A stretch of DNA of 44,499 bases from Ectobacillus panaciterrae DSM 19096 (lineage in GTDB: Bacteria > Bacillota > Bacilli > Bacillales > Bacillaceae_G): positions 1 through 44,499 of the forward strand of contig NZ_AUMR01000051.1 of NCBI RefSeq assembly GCF_000430785.1. The letters are read 5' to 3'. Position numbers and translations under genes: made by a program. The notes beneath the pieces are model-generated. The model worked only from the letters and a program-made list of their open reading frames with translations, was not told the DNA's origin and did no database searches. Position 1 is the stretch's first letter; each line of letters begins with the position of its first letter. This document shows, one piece after another, positions 41,825 to 44,499 of the stretch.

Positions 41825-42129
41825 TTATATTCCTTCATAAATAAAGCTTCTTTAATAGGAGTGAAAATTTCTTTCAAACATACCCCATTACATGTTCCTG
41901 TTCATTACTTATACACTAAATATTATAGGGATTTCGTACAAATATAGAGAGGCAGACGTTTATTAGGATATAATGAAAAAACGAAAGTGTATTTTAAACA
42001 GTTTGCAGTTAGTGAATTTTATGTGCGAATAAAGAATAATAACAGCAGTTTCTTTAGATATGAAGGCTTTTGAAGATAAACCGAGGAAGCCTATGGGCAG
42101 GAGATCTAAGGTTAAATGGGGGTACAAGT

Positions 42130-43011
42130 ATGTTTAGAAAAGGTTTTAAGCTGATGATTGCGGTATTTTTACTTTCAAGCATAACTGCGGGGTGTAAAGC
42201 GTCCGAGCCTCAAAGTAACATAACGGTAAAGCAGAAAGAAGCAATATCCGGCACTATTATAGCAGCAGGTTCTACCGCGCTGCAGCCGCTTGCAGAGAAA
42301 GCTGCTGCAGATTTCATGAAGCAACATGCCCATGTTTCCATTGCAGTGCAGGGAGGTGGCAGCGAGACAGGGATTAACCAAGTAGCTTCTGGTTCTATAC
42401 AAATAGGAAATTCCGATGTGCCTGTACAAAAAGTCTTAGAAAATCAAAAATCTAAGGGGTTAGTTGATAATAGAGTGGCAGCTCTTGCGTTTGCCGTAGT
42501 AGTGAACAGCGGTGTAAATATAGAGAACTTGACTACGCAACAGGTACAGGATATCTTTTCCGGACGATTCACAAGTTGGAAAGATGTAGGCGGAAGCGAC
42601 GCGCCTATTCACGTTATTAATCGACCTGTTTCTTCCGGCACTCGTACGATCTTTGAAAAAACATTATTAAGGGATCAAAGAGCAAATGACAGCATTGGGA
42701 CAATTGAGGAAACAAATATGGCTATAGAACAGGCCGTTCATTCTACTCCCGGCGCAATCAGTTATCTTGCTATGCCCTACTTAGTAGGGGAGAGAAAAGA
42801 TGCGTTAAAAATAGTGAAGCTGGACGGAGCGGAACCGAGTATGAACCACATTATCACTGGAAAGTACCCGTTCTGGGCTTATCAATATATGGTAACGAAA
42901 GGAGAGGCTAAGGGGGCCGTTAAGGAATATATAGATTATATTATCAGCAAGAATTTTGAACAGCGGGTAGAGGAACTGGGATATATTCCGATGACAAAGC
43001 TGAAGCAATAA
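42130..43011 (+). CDS. pstS: Second phosphate-binding lipoprotein (PstS paralogue)
   Basis: A 293-residue lipoprotein (lipobox SITAGC) closely similar to the first PstS: AGSTALQPLAEKAA, QGGGSETGINQVASG, IGNSDVPVQK and RPVSSGTRTIF. One visible difference in a ligand loop is GGSETG for GGSGTG. The ATG at 42130 follows GGGGGT; the frame extends upstream without a ribosome site. It looks like a tandem duplication of pstS around pstCA, now more diverged in sequence and codon use. Confidence 0.9.
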   Translation: MFRKGFKLMIAVFLLSSITAGCKASEPQSNITVKQKEAISGTIIAAGSTALQPLAEKAAADFMKQHAHVSIAVQGGGSETGINQVASGSIQIGNSDVPVQKVLENQKSKGLVDNRVAALAFAVVVNSGVNIENLTTQQVQDIFSGRFTSWKDVGGSDAPIHVINRPVSSGTRTIFEKTLLRDQRANDSIGTIEETNMAIEQAVHSTPGAISYLAMPYLVGERKDALKIVKLDGAEPSMNHIITGKYPFWAYQYMVTKGEAKGAVKEYIDYIISKNFEQRVEELGYIPMTKLKQ

Positions 43012-43077
43012 GCTCTTGAACAATTGTCTTATACCATGTTAATAAATTATGAGCGGAAGGATCCGTTTTATAGTATT

Positions 43078-43115
43078 AAAAAGCCTCCTCGTTTTCATTT
43101 CGAGGAGGCTTTTAT
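43078..43115. terminator. Bidirectional terminator
   Basis: AAAAGCCTCCTCG (43079-43091) and CGAGGAGGCTTTT (43101-43113). It serves the second pstS and the convergent acetyltransferase. TATATATGAGTGAAT directly after it matches one end of the dispersed repeat. Confidence 0.9.
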
Positions 43116-43147
43116 ATATGAGTGAATGATAGCAAGGGTCTTGGTAC

Positions 43148-43699
43148 TCATGCTCTTACCTTCTCGTCCTTGTTTTGTGTATGACGCTTTACAAAACGAG
43201 AACGTTTTAGAAGCTTTGACATTAAGAAGTCATCATATAAAACGCCGTCCATTAAACAGGCGCCCCGTTTTGCGCCTTCAACGCGAAACCCCATTTTTCT
43301 GTATAAGCGAATAGCGGGAATATTGCTTGATAACACAACAAGCTCCAATCGAACGATACCGGCCTGCTTTGCCCATTTTTCCAGCTTTTCAAACAGTCGT
43401 GTACCTAAACCCATGCCTGCGTATGATTGCAGAACGCCTACAGAAATAGTTGCTGTATGCTTTGTTCGATTTGCGGTCTCGCCTGTTGCAGTAATATATC
43501 CAGCCAGTTTTCCATTTTTCTCTGCGACCAATATAGTAGAGTTTAGCTGCTGTAAATGCTGGCGAATGGATTCCTTTTGCTCTTCCACTGTGAGATTGCG
43601 TTCGCCTTCCTCGTACAGCATATTTTCTGTTTCACTATCTATTGTTTTGCATAATTTTAAAAATGCTTCTGCATCCGTTTCACGGATTGTCCTAATCAT
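43148..43699 (-). CDS. GNAT-family N-acetyltransferase
   Basis: A 183-residue GNAT protein: VAEKNGKLAGYITATGE, HTATISVGVLQSYAGMGLG with the acetyl-CoA loop (Q-x-x-x-G-x-G form), then LELVVLSSNIPAIRLYRKMG and FRVEGAKRG. The last 20 residues are basic and extra. The RimI-like layout fits small-molecule or protein N-acetylation; the substrate is unknown. AGGAGTG precedes the ATG. It is oriented away from the rRNA operon. Confidence 0.85.
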   Translation of the reverse strand: MIRTIRETDAEAFLKLCKTIDSETENMLYEEGERNLTVEEQKESIRQHLQQLNSTILVAEKNGKLAGYITATGETANRTKHTATISVGVLQSYAGMGLGTRLFEKLEKWAKQAGIVRLELVVLSSNIPAIRLYRKMGFRVEGAKRGACLMDGVLYDDFLMSKLLKRSRFVKRHTQNKDEKVRA

Positions 43700-44018
43700 G
43701 TATGCTCACTCCTAAAAGGTTTTAAGTTATTTACTGCGATAGCTTGTGTTTTACGATAACGCTTTTAAATTTGAGAATAAGCAATGTTACGCAACTGTGA
43801 CGTGTTAGTAATAGTATTTTCGGTTTTTTTAATATTCATTAGCAGTATTCGAATAACTTTAATGATTGTCATGAAGAAAGAAGTGAACAGAGAAAAAGCG
43901 AATATACGGTTAGCGGATTAAGCTAAACATTATTTATTATAGAAGAAACAGTTTTCTGTTAAGCTGTCTCATTGTTTTGCTTTCGGAAAAATATATGTAA
44001 ACATTTTAAAAAAAGCTA

Positions 44019-44170
44019 TTGATTTTTTAAAACGAAATTGTTATATTAATATTCGTTGTCACAAACGAAACGGTTTGAAAAACAACTTGAAATAAGTTGT
44101 TGACAGCGAGATTATAAAATGTTAAATTATAAAAGTCGCCTTGAGGCGATGAACAGTTCTTTGAAAACTA
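44019..44170 (+). promoter_or_regulatory. Tandem rrn promoters and boxA antiterminator
   Basis: P1: TTGATT (44019-44024), 17 bp, TATATT (44042-44047). P2: TTGACA (44100-44105), 17 bp, TAAATT (44123-44128). Then a GTCGCC-TTGA-GGCGA hairpin and the boxA-like GTTCTTTGAAAACTAAAC near 44155. This is the standard layout of Bacillus rrn leaders. The 43700-44010 stretch upstream is AT-rich with no gene seen. Confidence 0.85.
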
Positions 44171-44217
44171 AACAAAATGCGAAACGTCAATTTTTATTTT
44201 AAAGCTAGACAAACACT

Positions 44218-44499
<282 letters not shown>

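Overview
The window is chromosomal DNA from an endospore-forming Bacillaceae. The evidence is Bacillus-type 16S rDNA at the right edge, AGGAGG-type ribosome binding sites, GerP-family spore proteins, HelD, a qox quinol oxidase, yojN/yojO, a bacillithiol-transferase homologue, and regulatory sites of Bacillus type (Fur, Zur, Pho, cre, SAM-I riboswitch). Many genes have B. subtilis or B. cereus counterparts, but the order is a mosaic, and short dispersed repeats lie in several gaps. All calls come from reading the sequence; no database search was run.

Layout. 0-3 kb: tail of an AGCS amino-acid symporter, then a MoxR ATPase plus VWA pair on the minus strand. 3-6 kb: two small membrane proteins, one behind a striking palindromic operator, and a COG0523 metallochaperone behind a Zur box and a long structured leader. 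6-8 kb: four GerP-type spore proteins around a small heat-shock protein. 8-11.5 kb: repeat-rich accessory stretch with a methyltransferase, an HD-GYP protein and a YfiT-type DinB protein. 11.6-15.8 kb: a Fur-box operon of two lipoproteins, a helical-repeat protein and a fusion of beta-propeller and di-heme cytochrome c peroxidase. 15.9-19.6 kb: helD, a DUF5658-like protein, and an Asp/Glu-racemase-family gene under a SAM-I riboswitch. 20-25.5 kb: a coiled-coil/3D-domain cell-wall protein, a small membrane protein, and nagP-nagZ for amino-sugar uptake and recycling. 25.5-29.3 kb: qoxABCD. 30-33 kb: a two-component system and a C39-like lipoprotein. 33-35 kb: phhA-phhB phenylalanine hydroxylation. 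35.5-38.5 kb: a PgpA-like protein, then feoA with feoB split into two genes under a DtxR/MntR-like operator. 38.9-43 kb: a Pho-box pstS-pstC-pstA operon without pstB and a second pstS. 43-44.5 kb: a GNAT acetyltransferase and the start of an rrn operon with tandem promoters.

Metal and phosphate homeostasis is a recurring theme: a Zur box, a Fur box, a DtxR/MntR-like operator and a Pho box each control a separate locus. The strongest candidates for something undescribed are the Fur-controlled cytochrome/lipoprotein pair, the SAM-riboswitch-controlled racemase, the structured RNA between the Zur box and the COG0523 gene, and the dispersed MITE-like repeat.
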